Positions 27,821 through 36,019 of a DNA stretch of 43,614 bases are shown here, piece by piece. Under the pieces are notes generated by a model. It made no database searches, had not been told where the DNA came from, and worked only from the letters and a program-made list of their open reading frames with translations. The position numbers were made by a program, and so were the translations under genes. Within the stretch, counting starts at the first letter, position 1. Every line of letters starts with the position of its first letter. The stretch is from Alkalibacterium sp. (GTDB lineage: Bacteria > Bacillota > Bacilli > Lactobacillales > Carnobacteriaceae_A). The stretch is from the NCBI GenBank assembly GCA_020832185.1, contig JAFIFE010000019.1, forward strand, positions 1 to 43,614. The letters run 5' to 3'.

Positions 27821-28396
27821 ATGACGCGAACCCAAAAAATGATATATATCTCCCTGCTTTCTGCTCAGGCAGTGATACTGGGAATAGTAGAACGCAGCAT
27901 TCCATTTCCGTTTGCTTTTGCGCCGGGTGCCAAGCTCGGAGTTGCAAACCTGATTATCATAATAGCTATTTACACCCTCCCATTTAAAGACAGTTTGAAA
28001 GTCGTCTGGATGCGCCTGTTGATGACCACCCTTCTCGGCGGGACGATTTCGACCTTTATGTACAGCTTTGCTGGTGCCATGCTAAGTTACACCGGTATGC
28101 TGATTGTTAAATTCATCGGTGGCAAGCGGGTCAGCATCATCGGCGTCAGTGCGACAGGTGGGATCCTCCACAACTTAGGCCAGCTGCTGGTCGCGAGCAC
28201 AATCGCTCAGACCTGGACGGTACTCTTATACTTACCAGTGCTTTCATTCATGGGGATTTTGTCGGGAATCGGTATTGGGATTGCGGCCAACTTCATGATG
28301 GACCACGTCACCACGATCCAGCGCTTCAAAAAGGCACATGAGGAAAAAAAAAGTGACAAACGAAGCAAACGACAAATGGCTGACACACTTGTCTAA
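27821..28396 (+). CDS. Gx transporter family membrane protein (annotated elsewhere as heptaprenyl diphosphate synthase component I)
   Basis: 191 residues with five or six membrane segments. ERSIPFPFAFAPGAKLGVANLIIIIA and the SFAGAMLSY segment are typical of the Gx-transporter/Hpre_diP_synt_I family, an S-component-like fold. The C-terminal tail is basic (FKKAHEEKKSDKRSKRQ). The older prenyl-synthase label is doubtful for a protein that is nearly all membrane. ATG 27821 has AAGAAGGA. In other Firmicutes this family neighbours apbE and quinone/flavin extracytoplasmic electron-transfer genes, so pairing with the divergent apbE is meaningful; the actual solute is unknown. Confidence 0.85.
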   Translation: MTRTQKMIYISLLSAQAVILGIVERSIPFPFAFAPGAKLGVANLIIIIAIYTLPFKDSLKVVWMRLLMTTLLGGTISTFMYSFAGAMLSYTGMLIVKFIGGKRVSIIGVSATGGILHNLGQLLVASTIAQTWTVLLYLPVLSFMGILSGIGIGIAANFMMDHVTTIQRFKKAHEEKKSDKRSKRQMADTLV

Positions 28397-28406
28397 TAGA
28401 AAAAAT

Positions 28407-28457
28407 GAAGGCTGCGACATCTCACTTTGTGTGTGGGGACGCAGCCTTCGTTTTATT
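28407..28457 (+). terminator. Terminator of the Gx-transporter gene
   Basis: GAAGGCTGCG (28407-28416) pairs perfectly with CGCAGCCTTC (28440-28449), followed by GTTTTATTT, 10 bases after the stop codon. Confidence 0.9.
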
Positions 28458-28501
28458 TCGCTATTATAGTTTTAATGCAGACTCGAACTCGCATTTCTGC
28501 A

Positions 28502-28690
28502 CGAGTTCGACCTATATCCTCTTATAGCGCCCACTCAGTCATTTTCCCTTTTTGAGTCTGACTTATATCCCACTATAGCGCCCACTCGGTCTTTTTCCCT
28601 TCTTTAGTTTGACTTATATCCTGCTATAGCTCCCACTCAGTTATATTTCCTTCTTGAGTTTGACTTATATCCTGCTATAACGCCCACTCG
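28502..28690 (-). repeat. Tandem array 1: four 36-nt units with 15-nt spacers (51-nt period)
   Basis: Units at 28502-28537, 28553-28588, 28604-28639 and 28655-28690 are 36 bases each. On the minus strand they begin [C/T]GAGTGGG[C/A]G, then [C/T]TATA, GGATATA[A/G]GTC and end ACT[C/A][A/G]. The 15-base spacers between them are purine-rich on minus (AGAAGGGAAAAAGAC type) and similar but not identical. A degenerate fifth unit may lie at 28706-28748. Unit ends form GAGT...ACTC inverted repeats. All frames are interrupted, so it is not coding. It occupies the gap after the Gx terminator; 28749-28946 is AT-rich and holds nothing I recognise. Confidence 0.85.
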
Positions 28691-28946
28691 CTTCCTTCTG
28701 CTAGTGTAGTCAGCTTAGCGTACTTATACCTAGCTAAATCAGCACTCACTTTCAACCCGTTTAATCCTCCTCTGATCTTTATTGATTTTCATTACACCAA
28801 AAAACCTTTCCAGTAATCAATCGCTAAGTATATACCTACTTAACTAACGAACTGAAAAGATTTTTAAAAAAATGATTAACCCTTCGCTCTCGAAACAATC
28901 TCAATGAACATTCTAGTACATAAACGCTTGCCCTATTTAGGTTTAT

Positions 28947-29570
28947 TTATAGGAAAAATTTTCTAAACTTTTCGGTACAGCGATGTTTTGCATTGACGAC
29001 TTTATTACGACTACACTTTAACAATTCAGCTATATCATCATAAGAATACCCTAGATAGCAGTTTAAACAGACATCTTTTTCGAAAGGAGAGAGGCAAGTG
29101 AGGTAATCATTTATCGTTTCTTCGATTATCGGTCGATCTTCAGGCTGGACAGTATGGGATGGTCCAACTAACTGATAACCGTTATCCTCCATTACCCCTT
29201 CAAGTGAAAGAGAATCCCTAATCGATTGCCTCTTTACTGCATTATTCCATCTGATCAAGCGATGAAAATGATTATCAATGCATAGACAGGCATATTGATT
29301 AAAACTCATTCCTTTGTTGAATTCATATTTTTGAGAAGATTCAACAATTACTACACAAGCTTCCTGATAAAGATCATCTCGTTCATACCCTTTTATGTAT
29401 CGTCTAAAAATAGCTCGTTTAATTAATGGCTGACACCTTTCGAGTAAAACTGGAAATACGGTCTCATCACCTGACTGGATTTGAAAAATTAAAGAGTCGT
29501 TGATTGGATCACTAATATCTCTATACGATTTAGTTTCTGTTTTTTTAATTTCTTCTGTCTTAATCTGCAT
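28947..29570 (-). CDS. sigH: Sigma-70 family factor, SigH/ComX-like
   Basis: 207 residues from ATG 29568-29570. The region 2 core is VFPVLLERCQPLIKRAIFRR followed by RDDLYQEACVVIVESSQKY, then FNQYACLCIDNHFHRLIRWNNAVKRQ (regions 2.3-2.4). Region 4 is LSPFEKDVCLNCYLGYSYDDIAELLKCSRNKVVNAKHR with a helix-turn-helix. It sits exactly where sigH lies in Bacillus (rae1-sigH-rpmG), so it is the orthologue, which controls competence in many lactic acid bacteria. AAGGAG spaced 8 bases supports this start over a TTG 11 codons upstream. A candidate promoter and a cre-like dyad precede it. Confidence 0.87.
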   Translation of the reverse strand: MQIKTEEIKKTETKSYRDISDPINDSLIFQIQSGDETVFPVLLERCQPLIKRAIFRRYIKGYERDDLYQEACVVIVESSQKYEFNKGMSFNQYACLCIDNHFHRLIRWNNAVKRQSIRDSLSLEGVMEDNGYQLVGPSHTVQPEDRPIIEETINDYLTCLSPFEKDVCLNCYLGYSYDDIAELLKCSRNKVVNAKHRCTEKFRKFFL

Positions 29571-29645
29571 CCTTTCTTCTCCTTCTGTATATTGTATGAT
29601 CAATTACAGAACAGAGCATTTATAAGAGTAGTAGTCTGTTTCATT

Positions 29646-29691
29646 TGAAAGCGTTTCATTAATTATACTATCTAATTGTTAAAATAGTCAT
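29646..29691 (-). promoter_or_regulatory. sigH promoter with cre-like dyad just downstream
   Basis: On the minus strand ATGACT (29686-29691), 18 bases, then TATAAT (29662-29667). Immediately after the -10 is TGAAACGCTTTCA (29646-29658), an exact dyad that is one base shorter than the CcpA-box form TGAAAGCGCTTTCA. It covers the predicted start site, a repressing position if bound. Confidence 0.55.
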
Positions 29692-29734
29692 TAAACATTT
29701 TTAGTTTGTGAGATATTTCTCATGAAAATTATAT

Positions 29735-29792
29735 GAAAAAAATAAGCCCCTGCTCCTATAAACGTGTTGAAACGCTTAAGGTAAAGGACTTA
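29735..29792 (-). terminator. Probable terminator after rae1
   Basis: On the minus strand TAAGTCC pairs with GGGCTTA (29786-29792 with 29743-29749, one G-U) around a long internal region, followed by TTTTTTT. It lies just after rae1 and separates it from sigH. Confidence 0.6.
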
Positions 29793-29804
29793 CCGAAATA
29801 CTTT

Positions 29805-30341
29805 TTATTTATCTAACTTACGGTCAATCATTTGGAAATACAACTCTTCTAGTTGTTTCTTATCTTTATCAGTCAGAGGGGAGTTGCGAGTTTTTGTCTG
29901 CATTCGGTAGAGGGCACTGTCGATGGCGATCTTTTTTTTAGCCGTCTTGATGTCTTTATACAACTCATTGGCAGATTTTCGTGTGGCCCCTTTTTGAAAG
30001 ATGATCCACTGCTCGGCCAAGTCAGAGGTCGCTACCTGGACATGTGTGATCAGCAAATTTTCTTCTCCGACTGCTTTTTCAATGTAGCTGTCGGCAGTTT
30101 CCCCTTCGCTTGTAAAAATAACGGCGACTTCGTACTTATCGTAGCGCTTGGATACACCCGGAACAAGCTGCGCATCGAACACAATTCGGACTTCGATCCC
30201 TTCATACTTGGCATAGTTGCTCAACTCATGCAGCAGAAGATCACGTGCATCTGCCATCTTGTCCTGTTTCTTTAATTTAGCCAGCTCAGGCCACGCACCG
30301 ATCATGTTGTATCCATCGACATACAGTAGTTCTTTCTTCAC
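29805..30341 (-). CDS. rae1: Ribosome-associated endoribonuclease Rae1 (YacP, NYN/PIN domain), GTG start
   Basis: 178 residues. The NYN/PIN fold nuclease has its acidic metal-site residues in YVDGYNMIGAWPEL (D9), VRIVFDAQLVPG, ETADSYIEK and ATSDLAEQ. In B. subtilis YacP/Rae1 enters the ribosomal A site and cleaves mRNA during translation. The family length is about 170. The start is GTG (30339-30341) with AAAGGAGGGG upstream. It is next to rlmB in the conserved order, but 560 bases of repeats separate the two instead of the usual tight linkage. Confidence 0.9.
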   Translation of the reverse strand: MKKELLYVDGYNMIGAWPELAKLKKQDKMADARDLLLHELSNYAKYEGIEVRIVFDAQLVPGVSKRYDKYEVAVIFTSEGETADSYIEKAVGEENLLITHVQVATSDLAEQWIIFQKGATRKSANELYKDIKTAKKKIAIDSALYRMQTKTRNSPLTDKDKKQLEELYFQMIDRKLDK

Positions 30342-30416
30342 TAGACTCCCCTCCTTTCATCATTTTAATGGGTATTAACTTCACTCACTCCCCTTAGCTG
30401 AATACTAATGGAGAGT

Positions 30417-30439
30417 AGGCGTTCATTTGATGAACGCCT
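30417..30439. other. Perfect hairpin upstream of rae1
   Basis: AGGCGTTCAT-TTG-ATGAACGCCT, 10-bp arms with a 3-base loop and no T-run on either strand. It borders the repeat array on its left side and could mark an array boundary or an RNA processing site. Confidence 0.6.
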
Positions 30440-30453
30440 TCGTTATATGCTCT

Positions 30454-30897
30454 TGAGTTTTTTCCGATAGTTTATCATTCTCAAAACTCGGCTGGGCTTC
30501 CCTTTTGAGTTTATAAAATAAAGACACCATTCTCAAAACTCAATTGATTATAGGGCCTCAGTTCTTAAAATAGGGCTATTATTTTCTAAACTCCTCATAA
30601 TTCTATGATTCAGTTCACTAAATAATGCCTAATTTAGAATACTCAGTTTCATAAACCTTTTGAGTTTATAAAATAAGACGGTTATTGTATAAACTCATTT
30701 CAATTCTGTGCATCAGTATTAAAAATAACTGCCTTATTTATAGTGCTCAAAAGGAAAAACAACCCAGTTTAAACAATGAACCCCATATTCTTAATACTCA
30801 TTCGACTAAATCTTGCCAGTTCTCTAAATATTGCTCCATTCAGCAAACACAGTCACCACTCACTTGTCAGTTTAAATAATCAAACTCTAATCACTCA
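30454..30897 (-). repeat. Tandem array 2: nine AT-rich inverted-repeat units with 15-nt spacers (51-52-nt period)
   Basis: Units (plus coordinates) are 30454-30490, 30506-30542, 30558-30594, 30610-30645, 30661-30697, 30713-30749, 30764-30800, 30816-30851 and a shorter 30867-30897. Most are 36-37 bases, bounded by T[G/C]AGT...ACTCA, with AAATA/TATTT blocks inside; the unit at 30661 has perfect 10-bp arms TGAGTTTATA/TATAAACTCA. Spacers are 15 (once 14) bases and mostly unrelated in sequence. The array begins 4 bases after the rlmB stop and fills the 560-base gap before rae1; no gene is present. Same geometry as array 1, different core sequence. Confidence 0.85.
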
Positions 30898-30901
30898 TTG
30901 T

Positions 30902-31753
30902 TTAAAGAGCGTGACGTTTACGGTAGACTTCGTACATCAATAGACCTGACGCCACGCTCGCGTTCAGACTCTGAGTGTCACCGATCATAGGAATCGACAA
31001 GGTTTCATCCACTTTGTCTTTGACTAGTCTCGACATTCCTTTGCCTTCACTCCCGATAACTAAACCAACTGGAGAAGATACATCCCAGTGACGGTAATCT
31101 TTGCCTTTCATGTCTGTTCCGAAAATCCATAAGCCGCGTTCTTTCAACTCATCAATCGTCATCGCCATATTCGTAACGCGTGCGACTAATACGTGTTCGA
31201 TTGCTCCAGCTGAAGATTTAGCAACAGTAGAGGTTAAGCCGACTGCGCGTCTTTTCGGAATGATCACACCGTGTGCCCCACTGGCATCAGCTGTTCGTAT
31301 GATCGACCCTAAGTTATGCGGATCTTCAATCCCGTCCAATAGGAGGAAGAAAGGTTGTTCACCTTTCTCTTCAGCTTTTGCAAATAAGTCATCGATCGAG
31401 GCATAATTCACTGGACTAGCCGCTAAAACGACCCCCTGGTGATTCCCTCCATCTGATAAGTTATCCAGTTTTGTTTTAGGTACAAAGGATAGTTGTACTT
31501 TTCGTTTCTTCGCTTCTTTTAAGACTGAGTTGATTTTATCTCCAGACAATCCATCCTGGACAAACAACTTGTTTACATCACGGGTAGATTTCAGGGTTTC
31601 CATGACAGGGTTACGTCCGTATACCATTTCATCTGACTCTGCATCGGATACGTCTTCTTCCAGTTCGGGATCTGCATCCCTATGTCTTGAGTCTTTTTTT
31701 CTAGCTTTGAATTCATCTTTTTTAAGGTGTTTCTGATATGGTTTTTTAGCCAT
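30902..31753 (-). CDS. rlmB: 23S rRNA (guanosine-2'-O-)-methyltransferase RlmB
   Basis: SPOUT-fold SAM methyltransferase modifying G2251 in the 23S P-loop. 283 residues. A charged, presumably disordered N-terminal ~40 residues (KKDEFKARKKDSRHRDADPE) precedes an L30e-like RNA-binding domain (MVYGRNPVMETLKS...) and the trefoil-knot catalytic domain: motif 1 GIEDPHNLGSIIRTA, motif 2 GLVIGSEGKGMS, motif 3 IPMIGDTQSLNASVASGLLMYE. Shine-Dalgarno AAAGGAGAA. It starts 15 bases after mrnC, in the cysS-mrnC-rlmB operon. Confidence 0.95.
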   Translation of the reverse strand: MAKKPYQKHLKKDEFKARKKDSRHRDADPELEEDVSDAESDEMVYGRNPVMETLKSTRDVNKLFVQDGLSGDKINSVLKEAKKRKVQLSFVPKTKLDNLSDGGNHQGVVLAASPVNYASIDDLFAKAEEKGEQPFFLLLDGIEDPHNLGSIIRTADASGAHGVIIPKRRAVGLTSTVAKSSAGAIEHVLVARVTNMAMTIDELKERGLWIFGTDMKGKDYRHWDVSSPVGLVIGSEGKGMSRLVKDKVDETLSIPMIGDTQSLNASVASGLLMYEVYRKRHAL

Positions 31754-31768
31754 TTTAAATTCTCCTTT

Positions 31769-32173
31769 CTATTCCTTCTGTGATTCGATTTGTTGGATAC
31801 ACCAGTTAGTCAGTTCATCTAATCGGTCGCTTTGTTTTGTCAAATGCAGATACCCCATAACGGCTTCAAACCCTGTTGAAAAACTGTAGGTTTGTGCGTC
31901 TGTATTTTTTGCTTTGGAGTAACTCTTCGCATTGCGTCCACGCTTGAAGAAATCCATCTCTTCTTCAGTCAGTTTGTCTGCATCGATCAGCTGATCCACA
32001 AGAAACGCCTGGGCTTTCGCTGATACATAAGTTGTCGCCTGTGAATGCAGGACATTTGGTTTCGTCTGTCCTTGACCAATCAGATACTCTCTGATTCGCA
32101 GCTCATAAATGGCATCACCGACATAGGCCAAGGCTAACCCATTGATCAGGCGAGGGTCGACCTCTTTACTCAT
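31769..32173 (-). CDS. mrnC: Mini-ribonuclease 3 (MrnC)
   Basis: Dimeric RNase III-like enzyme without a dsRNA-binding domain; matures 23S rRNA ends. 134 residues, the usual size. [19 protein letters not shown] carries the RNase III signature with its acidic residues, followed by [14 protein letters not shown] and [15 protein letters not shown], the second acidic site. ATG 32171-32173 overlaps the cysS stop by 8 bases (ATGAGTAA), implying coupled translation. The open frame continues 15 codons upstream inside cysS, but the overlap start fits the family. Confidence 0.94.
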   Translation of the reverse strand: MSKEVDPRLINGLALAYVGDAIYELRIREYLIGQGQTKPNVLHSQATTYVSAKAQAFLVDQLIDADKLTEEEMDFFKRGRNAKSYSKAKNTDAQTYSFSTGFEAVMGYLHLTKQSDRLDELTNWCIQQIESQKE

Positions 32174-33584
32174 TAGCCTGTCCCCGTTTCCATCTGATTC
32201 CTTGCGCTGTATCCTCAAGTATAATGTTCTGCTCTTTCAGCTGATCCCTGATGGCATCTGCTCGCTGGAAGTTTCTGTCTTTGCGTGCCTGTTCTCGCTC
32301 TTCGATCAGCGCTTCGATTTCTTCGTCCAGTAAGTCTGTTTCAGCTGCAAGCGTGATTCCAAAGACATATAGTAATTCTTCAAGTAAAGCGAGAGCTGAC
32401 TTGATGACTTGTTTAGATACCTCTGCTTCTTCAACGTAACGGTTCATAAAGCGGACGAGATCGTAGACAACAGTAATGCCATTTTGTGTCTGGAAGTCAT
32501 CATCCATTTGAGTGATGAACTGCTCTCTAAATGAATTGATTTCATCCAGCAGCTTCTCGTCTTTCGTTAATGAATCGACGGCCTGCGTTAAACGGTGGTT
32601 GGCATTGAAGTATGCTGTTTCGATACGCCCTAAATTCGTCTTCGCTTCTTCGATAGCATCCAGTGAGTAATTGATCGGGCGTCTGTAGTGAGCCGTCGAC
32701 ATAAAGAAACGCAGAGCGCGTGGGTCATGCTGTTCTCTCAGGTCTTTGACCAGCACAAAGTTCCCAATCGATTTACTCATTTTTTCATCGTTCATTGTCA
32801 CAAATCCATTGTGGATCCAGTAGTTCGCAAAGGGCTTATGTGTTTTCGCTTCTGTCTGAGCAATCTCGTTCTCGTGATGAGGGAACGTCAAATCTTGCCC
32901 ACCTGCGTGAATATCGATAGTATCTCCCAGGTACTTAGTTGCCATGACAGAACATTCGATATGCCAGCCCGGACGTCCTTTACCCCATGGCGAATCCCAG
33001 CTGATTTCGCCTTCTTTAGCTGCTTTCCACAAAGCAAAATCCAAAGGGTCTTCTTTTTTCGCTGTTTCATTGCCTAAACGGTTACTGGCACCCGATTCGA
33101 GTTCATCTAGTGAGACCCGACTCAATTTTCCATAATTTTTGAATTTACGCGTACGGTAGTAAACATCTCCGTCACTCTCATACCCATACCCATTATCAAT
33201 CAGCGCCTCAATAAAGCTGATAATATCCGGGATGGAATCCATTACTCGAGGTGAATGGTCCGGTTTCTGGACTTCCAATGCTTCTGTGTCTTCGTAAAAA
33301 GCTTTGATGAACGTATCGGCCACTTCGGGAGCTGTTTTTCCCAGCTCTTTAGCTGCGCGAATGATTTTGTCATCTACATCGGTAAAATTGGATACATAAT
33401 CGACGTCATACCCCCTATAGGTAAAATAGCGGCGGATCGTGTCAAATGCGACTGTACTTCTGGCATTTCCGATATGAATAAAATTATAGACCGTCGGACC
33501 GCAGACATACATTTTTACTTTCCCTTTTTCTAAAGGGACAAAGGTTTCTTTTTGGCGAGTCAGTGTATTATACAGTTGGATCAT
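32166..33584 (-). CDS. cysS: Cysteinyl-tRNA synthetase
   Basis: Class Ia aminoacyl-tRNA synthetase; 472 residues. [15 protein letters not shown], the zinc-binding C28 in [12 protein letters not shown] at 37-40, WHIECSVM and HHENEIAQ zinc ligands, and KMSKS in the second half are all intact. AAAGGAG spaced 9 bases selects ATG 33582-33584 over an in-frame ATG 12 codons upstream. In Bacillus cysE lies between gltX and cysS; it is absent here. No T-box leader is visible in the 164-base gap, which holds mainly the gltX terminator. Confidence 0.97.
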   Translation of the reverse strand: MIQLYNTLTRQKETFVPLEKGKVKMYVCGPTVYNFIHIGNARSTVAFDTIRRYFTYRGYDVDYVSNFTDVDDKIIRAAKELGKTAPEVADTFIKAFYEDTEALEVQKPDHSPRVMDSIPDIISFIEALIDNGYGYESDGDVYYRTRKFKNYGKLSRVSLDELESGASNRLGNETAKKEDPLDFALWKAAKEGEISWDSPWGKGRPGWHIECSVMATKYLGDTIDIHAGGQDLTFPHHENEIAQTEAKTHKPFANYWIHNGFVTMNDEKMSKSIGNFVLVKDLREQHDPRALRFFMSTAHYRRPINYSLDAIEEAKTNLGRIETAYFNANHRLTQAVDSLTKDEKLLDEINSFREQFITQMDDDFQTQNGITVVYDLVRFMNRYVEEAEVSKQVIKSALALLEELLYVFGITLAAETDLLDEEIEALIEEREQARKDRNFQRADAIRDQLKEQNIILEDTAQGIRWKRGQANE

Positions 33585-33670
33585 ATAAGGAGACTCCTTT
33601 CTGTTCGTGTGTGAATTCATGATAAGTGAAACTGCTTAAGTGGTTACAATACTCGTGAGTTGATTTTAAA

Positions 33671-33717
33671 CGGAAAAGCCATACAACCCGCTTAAAGAAA
33701 GTCCCGGTTGCATGGCT
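33671..33717 (-). terminator. gltX terminator
   Basis: AGCCATGCAACC (minus; 33706-33717) pairs with GGTTGTATGGCT (33677-33688, one G-U), followed by TTTTCCGTTT. The short, interrupted T-run suggests partial read-through into cysS. Confidence 0.72.
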
Positions 33718-33748
33718 ATATCTTACCTTTCCTATATGCAATCAGTTT

Positions 33749-35224
33749 TTAAGCATTGATTGCCTGTTTTGCTTTTTCAAGATTAGCTAAGACTTTTTCT
33801 CTGCCTAATAATTCAATGGCATCATTAAGTTGCGGCCCATGTAACTGACCCGTAACGGCTGCACGAATCGGCATGAATAAGTTCTTACCTTTAACTCCTG
33901 TTTCTTTCTGGACAGCTTTGATTGTTTTTTTGATTTCATCTGCTTCAAAAGGAGTCACTTCTTTTATCTGAGCAGTGAATGCTTCTAAAACAACAGGGAC
34001 TGATTCACCTTTCAGTACAGCTAATTCCTCTTCAGAGAACTCGAGTGAATCTTCAAAGAACAGAGTAGCCAGCGATGTGATTTCAGCTGCATAACTCATT
34101 TGTTCCTGGTACAATCCAACCAGTCTCTTGATCCATTCCCCTTTTTCTTCTGAAGGATTTTCTTCGACATATCCAGCTTTTACCAAATGCGGGATAGCTT
34201 TCAGTGTCAATTCACCTAAGTCCATTTCTTTAAGGTACTGATTGCTGATCCATTCCAGTTTCTTCGGATCAAATGCAGCAGGTGAAGTCCCTAGACGTTT
34301 GTGATCAAACATGTCAACGAACTGGTCTTTTGTGAATAATTCGTCTTCTCCCACAGGTGACCATCCAAGCAGTGTAATAAAGTTGAATAAGGCTTCCGGC
34401 TGATAGCCTAGCTCACGATACTGTTCAATAAACTGAAGGATCGTTTCATCACGTTTACTTAGTTTCTTACCTGTTTCACTGTTGATGATCAACGTCATGT
34501 GCCCGAAATGAGGCATCTTCCATTCAAACGCTTCATATACCATCATCTGTTTAGGTGTATTCGCAATATGATCGTCCCCACGCAAGACGTGTGAAATTTT
34601 CATATAGTGGTCGTCTACAGCTACAGCAAAGTTATATGTCGGCATCCCGTCACGTTTACGGATGATCCAGTCGCCACCGATCGAATCAGATTCAAATGTG
34701 ATCTGACCTTTGACCATATCTTCAAAAGTGTACGTGCTGCCTTTAGGAATGCGCAGTCGAATAACCGGTGTGATGCCTTCATCTTCTTTTGCTCTCTGTT
34801 CAGAAGCACTTAAGTTCGCACATTTTCCGCTGTAATGAGGCATTTCTCCTCTAGCACGCTGCGCTTCACGTTCAGCTTCCAGCTCTTCAGTCGTACAGTA
34901 GCACTTATACGCACGATTACTTGCAAGTAACTGGTCAACTAATGGATCATAATAATCCAGACGTTCAGACTGACGGTAAGGTCCATATGATCCGCCTATA
35001 TCAGCACTTTCGTCCCAGTCGATACCTAGCCATTTCAAGTTGTCCAGCTGACTTTGTTCACCTGTTTCAACATGACGCTTCTGGTCTGTATCTTCGATTC
35101 GAATAATGAAGTCTCCCCCATGATGGCGGGCATATAAGTAATTAAATAGCGCTGTTCGTGCATTTCCGATGTGTAAATTTCCTGTTGGACTTGGTGCATA
35201 ACGAACACGGACTTTTTCTGTCAT
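33749..35224 (-). CDS. gltX: Glutamyl-tRNA synthetase
   Basis: Class Ib synthetase; 491 residues. [19 protein letters not shown] contains the HIGH equivalent (18-21), KLSKRD is the KMSKS equivalent, and the C-terminal helical anticodon-binding domain follows. In lactic acid bacteria this enzyme usually also charges tRNA-Gln for amidation by GatCAB (family knowledge). The ATG at 35222-35224 has AAAGGAGAG upstream. ispD lies 75 bases upstream; ispF, which sits between ispD and gltX in Bacillus, is missing. Confidence 0.97.
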   Translation of the reverse strand: MTEKVRVRYAPSPTGNLHIGNARTALFNYLYARHHGGDFIIRIEDTDQKRHVETGEQSQLDNLKWLGIDWDESADIGGSYGPYRQSERLDYYDPLVDQLLASNRAYKCYCTTEELEAEREAQRARGEMPHYSGKCANLSASEQRAKEDEGITPVIRLRIPKGSTYTFEDMVKGQITFESDSIGGDWIIRKRDGMPTYNFAVAVDDHYMKISHVLRGDDHIANTPKQMMVYEAFEWKMPHFGHMTLIINSETGKKLSKRDETILQFIEQYRELGYQPEALFNFITLLGWSPVGEDELFTKDQFVDMFDHKRLGTSPAAFDPKKLEWISNQYLKEMDLGELTLKAIPHLVKAGYVEENPSEEKGEWIKRLVGLYQEQMSYAAEITSLATLFFEDSLEFSEEELAVLKGESVPVVLEAFTAQIKEVTPFEADEIKKTIKAVQKETGVKGKNLFMPIRAAVTGQLHGPQLNDAIELLGREKVLANLEKAKQAINA

Positions 35225-35299
35225 CGATAAACTCTCCTTTTGTGGTTACATTAGTATAAACTTACCATTTATTTCACTTTTCTTCCACACGAGCGGGTT

Positions 35300-36019
35300 T
35301 TAATTTACCCCGTCGAGCTGATTCTCTTCGACGAGAAATCTGGCAAACACATAATCTAACGCAGTAGTGATTTTTATATTCTGTTCTAAACCATCAATCA
35401 CGTGTACTTTCATGCCGAGCCTTTCGATCAACTCGCCCTCTTCATTTCCATAGAAGCGGCTCTCTTCAGCAGCTTTCACAGCTTTAATAAGGCAATCGGT
35501 CCGAAACGCCTGAGGGGTCTGTATATGTCTGACAGTCGATCGATCCAATGATTGGTCGACCATAGACTCACTCACGAGCTTCATTGTATCTTTAGCTTTC
35601 ACTCCTGGAATCACTGCGCGGTAGTCCGTTAATCCATCTAACAGACGCTGAACTAACTCTTGGTTGATGAACGGCCTTGCTGCATCATGAACCAGTATCA
35701 CTTCAGGTTGACGCTCAGGCAGCTGTTTTAAGGCGCGGCTGACACTGTCCTGTCTCTCGTCTCCGCCTGTCACCCACCTTATTTTATCCGGCACTTCTTT
35801 ATAAAGCGTTCGACATTTTTCTTCAAATAACGAACGTTCAGCTTCTCTGACCACAACCCACACCGTCTGACACTCTGCATCAGTCAAGAACTGACGCAGT
35901 GAATAATCAAACACTGGACGGTCATTCAATTGCATCAGGACTTTGTTCATATTCGCCTGATGATTAAACCGTGTCGCTGATCCTGCAGCTAGGAGAATCA
36001 CATCATAGGGTCCACTCAT
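35300..36019 (-). CDS. ispD: 2-C-methyl-D-erythritol 4-phosphate cytidylyltransferase (IspD)
   Basis: Nucleotidyltransferase of the MEP isoprenoid pathway, CTP + MEP to CDP-ME. 239 residues. The N-terminal P-loop LLAAGSATRF (9-18), NKVLMQLNDRPVFDYSL, the signature ILVHDAARPFI, and TPQAFR in the second half are IspD-like. A TarI-type ribitol-phosphate cytidylyltransferase is related but usually has a different first loop. The start overlaps the yacL stop by 4 bases (ATGA). IspF, the usual next gene, is absent, so either the pathway genes are dispersed or this enzyme has another substrate. Confidence 0.85.
   Translation of the reverse strand: MSGPYDVILLAAGSATRFNHQANMNKVLMQLNDRPVFDYSLRQFLTDAECQTVWVVVREAERSLFEEKCRTLYKEVPDKIRWVTGGDERQDSVSRALKQLPERQPEVILVHDAARPFINQELVQRLLDGLTDYRAVIPGVKAKDTMKLVSESMVDQSLDRSTVRHIQTPQAFRTDCLIKAVKAAEESRFYGNEEGELIERLGMKVHVIDGLEQNIKITTALDYVFARFLVEENQLDGVN

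Noticed and set aside
28502-28690. Coding repeat (51 nt = 17 codons) in array 1
   Set aside because: All frames on both strands meet stops within one or two units, and no start with a Shine-Dalgarno leads in.
29646-29658. Perfect cre site before sigH
   Set aside because: The dyad is 13 bases, one short of the CcpA consensus spacing, so it is reported only as cre-like.
30454-30897. CRISPR array interpretation of the 51-52-nt arrays
   Set aside because: Units are strongly degenerate in array 2, spacers are only 15 nt, and no cas genes are in the window. In array 1 the spacers resemble each other, unlike acquired spacers.
33585-33748. T-box riboswitch upstream of cysS
   Set aside because: The 164-base gap is mostly the gltX terminator; no AGGGUGGNACCGCG-like T-box sequence is present.
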